A stretch of 6,505 nucleotides of DNA from Saprospiraceae bacterium (GTDB lineage: Bacteria; Bacteroidota; Bacteroidia; Chitinophagales; Saprospiraceae): assembly GCA_020437045.1 (NCBI GenBank), contig JAGQWV010000225.1, positions 1 through 6,505 on the forward strand, given 5' to 3'. The position numbers and the translations under genes were made by a program. Of this stretch, positions 5,645 through 6,505 are shown piece after piece. The notes beneath the pieces are model-generated. The model saw only the letters and a program-made list of their open reading frames with translations, was not told the origin of the DNA and did not search any database. Position 1 is the stretch's first letter. Each line of letters starts with the position of its first letter.

Positions 5645-6505
5645 TTGATTTTCTGCTTCCATTTCATGGGAGTGAGGTTCCCGCCTTTCCCTAATTATTT
5701 GGGCCAATGTTTTGTTCTGAAGTTTGCTTTCGATCCAATCCAGGGCATTCAAATACAGGAATGCTCTTTTTTCGTATGGATCATTGGCCAGTTTTATCAA
5801 ATTTTTCTGAGTAGCCTTTAGTAATTTTTCATCCGGAACATTACTACTACGAAGTTGCTTTCTTATAAACGACAGCATTTCGAGCTGCACTTTATTGCGA
5901 TCCTTCATCTTATCAAAAAAGCGACTAACTGATTTCTCCAGATATTCCAGCAACGAAAAATTCCTTAATTCAAAATGGGCTAAAAGATGTAACAACCTGC
6001 TGTAAGATTGAATATCTTCACGCAAGTGACCTACTTTCAGATTAATGATTTTATTTAAATAGTCTATAGATTCGCTGTAGTTGCCCTGACCAAAATGTAA
6101 CCAGGCAATTCGATAATAAAACACCAAAATTCGATGGGTGTCGAGATTCCTTTCATAGAAGTTCATTTTCTCTTCCAGTTCAGGTACCAGCTTAAGACCT
6201 TCTTCAAATGTGCCCAGTAGGTAATGTTTATAGACCAGCGCTGAATAATAGTAGAGGAAGAAAATAATTTCTGAGGTAGTGTTTAGCGTTTCGCCGTACT
6301 TCTTTCCAAATTTTTCAAACTTTATAATGTGGTCTACAAAAGAATCAACTTTGTCTTGATTATAAAAACTAGTTAATAAATAGTGCAGGCCTCTTAGATA
6401 TATATCAGGATCATCATCAATCATATTTGGATTTTCCTCCAGAAGAGTCACCCATTTTCGGGCATGCTCTTCGCACTTTTCAAAATCCAATAAAATATAG
6501 TAATA
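5633..6505 (-). CDS. Helical-repeat (TPR-like) protein of unknown function, N-terminus cut by window edge
   Basis: The frame is open from the right edge to a TAA at 5635-5633, giving 290 visible residues. A TTG at 6490-6488 is not the start: the codons before it (YYYIL) continue the alignment with the paralog at 1-1106. It is the C-terminal part of the same family, matching residues 236-368 of that protein with one single-residue length difference, and sharing HRILVFYY and the surrounding segment. The next stretch, IAWLHFGQGNYSESIDYL, has the spacing of a tetratricopeptide repeat (W, then G-x-Y, then small residues). No membrane segment or catalytic motif is seen. The C-terminus is charged (EMEAENQDPD). 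It converges on leuB with a 41-base gap. A cytoplasmic scaffold or protein-binding role is only an inference from the fold. Confidence 0.85.
   Translation of the reverse strand, partial: YYYILLDFEKCEEHARKWVTLLEENPNMIDDDPDIYLRGLHYLLTSFYNQDKVDSFVDHIIKFEKFGKKYGETLNTTSEIIFFLYYYSALVYKHYLLGTFEEGLKLVPELEEKMNFYERNLDTHRILVFYYRIAWLHFGQGNYSESIDYLNKIINLKVGHLREDIQSYSRLLHLLAHFELRNFSLLEYLEKSVSRFFDKMKDRNKVQLEMLSFIRKQLRSSNVPDEKLLKATQKNLIKLANDPYEKRAFLYLNALDWIESKLQNKTLAQIIRERREPHSHEMEAENQDPD
6102..6136. repeat. Direct repeat, copy 2 (within right helical-repeat gene)
   Basis: Partner of the copy at 1-35, offset by 6101 bases. Identity falls sharply beyond 6136 although the protein alignment continues without gaps, so this segment is either under strong constraint or was recently homogenised. 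Confidence 0.7.

Noticed and set aside
6488..6490. TTG start for the right helical-repeat gene
   Set aside because: The frame stays open to the window edge and the codons upstream of the TTG still align with the paralog, so the gene is simply cut by the edge.

Overview
The window holds a complete leucine-biosynthesis operon, leuA-leuC-leuD-leuB, on the + strand at 1260-5591. Two related genes of uncharacterised function flank it, both on the - strand and both running off the window edge. Several signs point to the Bacteroidetes, possibly a Cytophaga- or Saprospira-like lineage, although the genus cannot be named from this sequence. LeuA is the short form of about 390 residues. Start codons follow A-rich stretches without a Shine-Dalgarno sequence. 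A perfect Bacteroidetes-type -7 box (TAnnTTTG) lies ahead of the left-hand gene. The flanking proteins also look like a lineage-specific helical-repeat family. No insertion sequence, phage gene, RNA gene or CRISPR array is visible.

Layout. At 1-1106 (-) is the first 368 residues of a helical-repeat protein, with its C-terminus outside the window. At 1107-1259 is a divergent intergenic region. It carries the - strand promoter, a short dyad overlapping that promoter and, on the + strand, a candidate leucine-rich leader peptide overlapping a hairpin just ahead of leuA. At 1260-5591 are the four leu genes with gaps of 25, 10 and 22 bases, so they are very probably co-transcribed. At 5592-5632 is a 41-base convergent gap. 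At 5633-6505 (-) is the C-terminal 290 residues of a paralog of the left-hand protein. No gene-free stretch exceeds 300 bases.

How the genes work together. LeuA condenses 2-ketoisovalerate with acetyl-CoA to give 2-isopropylmalate. LeuC and LeuD form the isomerase that moves the hydroxyl group to give 3-isopropylmalate. LeuB oxidises this, and the product loses CO2 to give 2-ketoisocaproate. An aminotransferase encoded elsewhere makes leucine from it. All visible catalytic and metal-binding residues are present, so the pathway looks functional.

The points most worth a second look are the possible leucine-sensing leader ahead of leuA, the absence of the usual leucine feedback domain from LeuA, the unusual cofactor loop of LeuB, and the placement of the whole operon between two tandem paralogs that share a nearly identical 35-base stretch.
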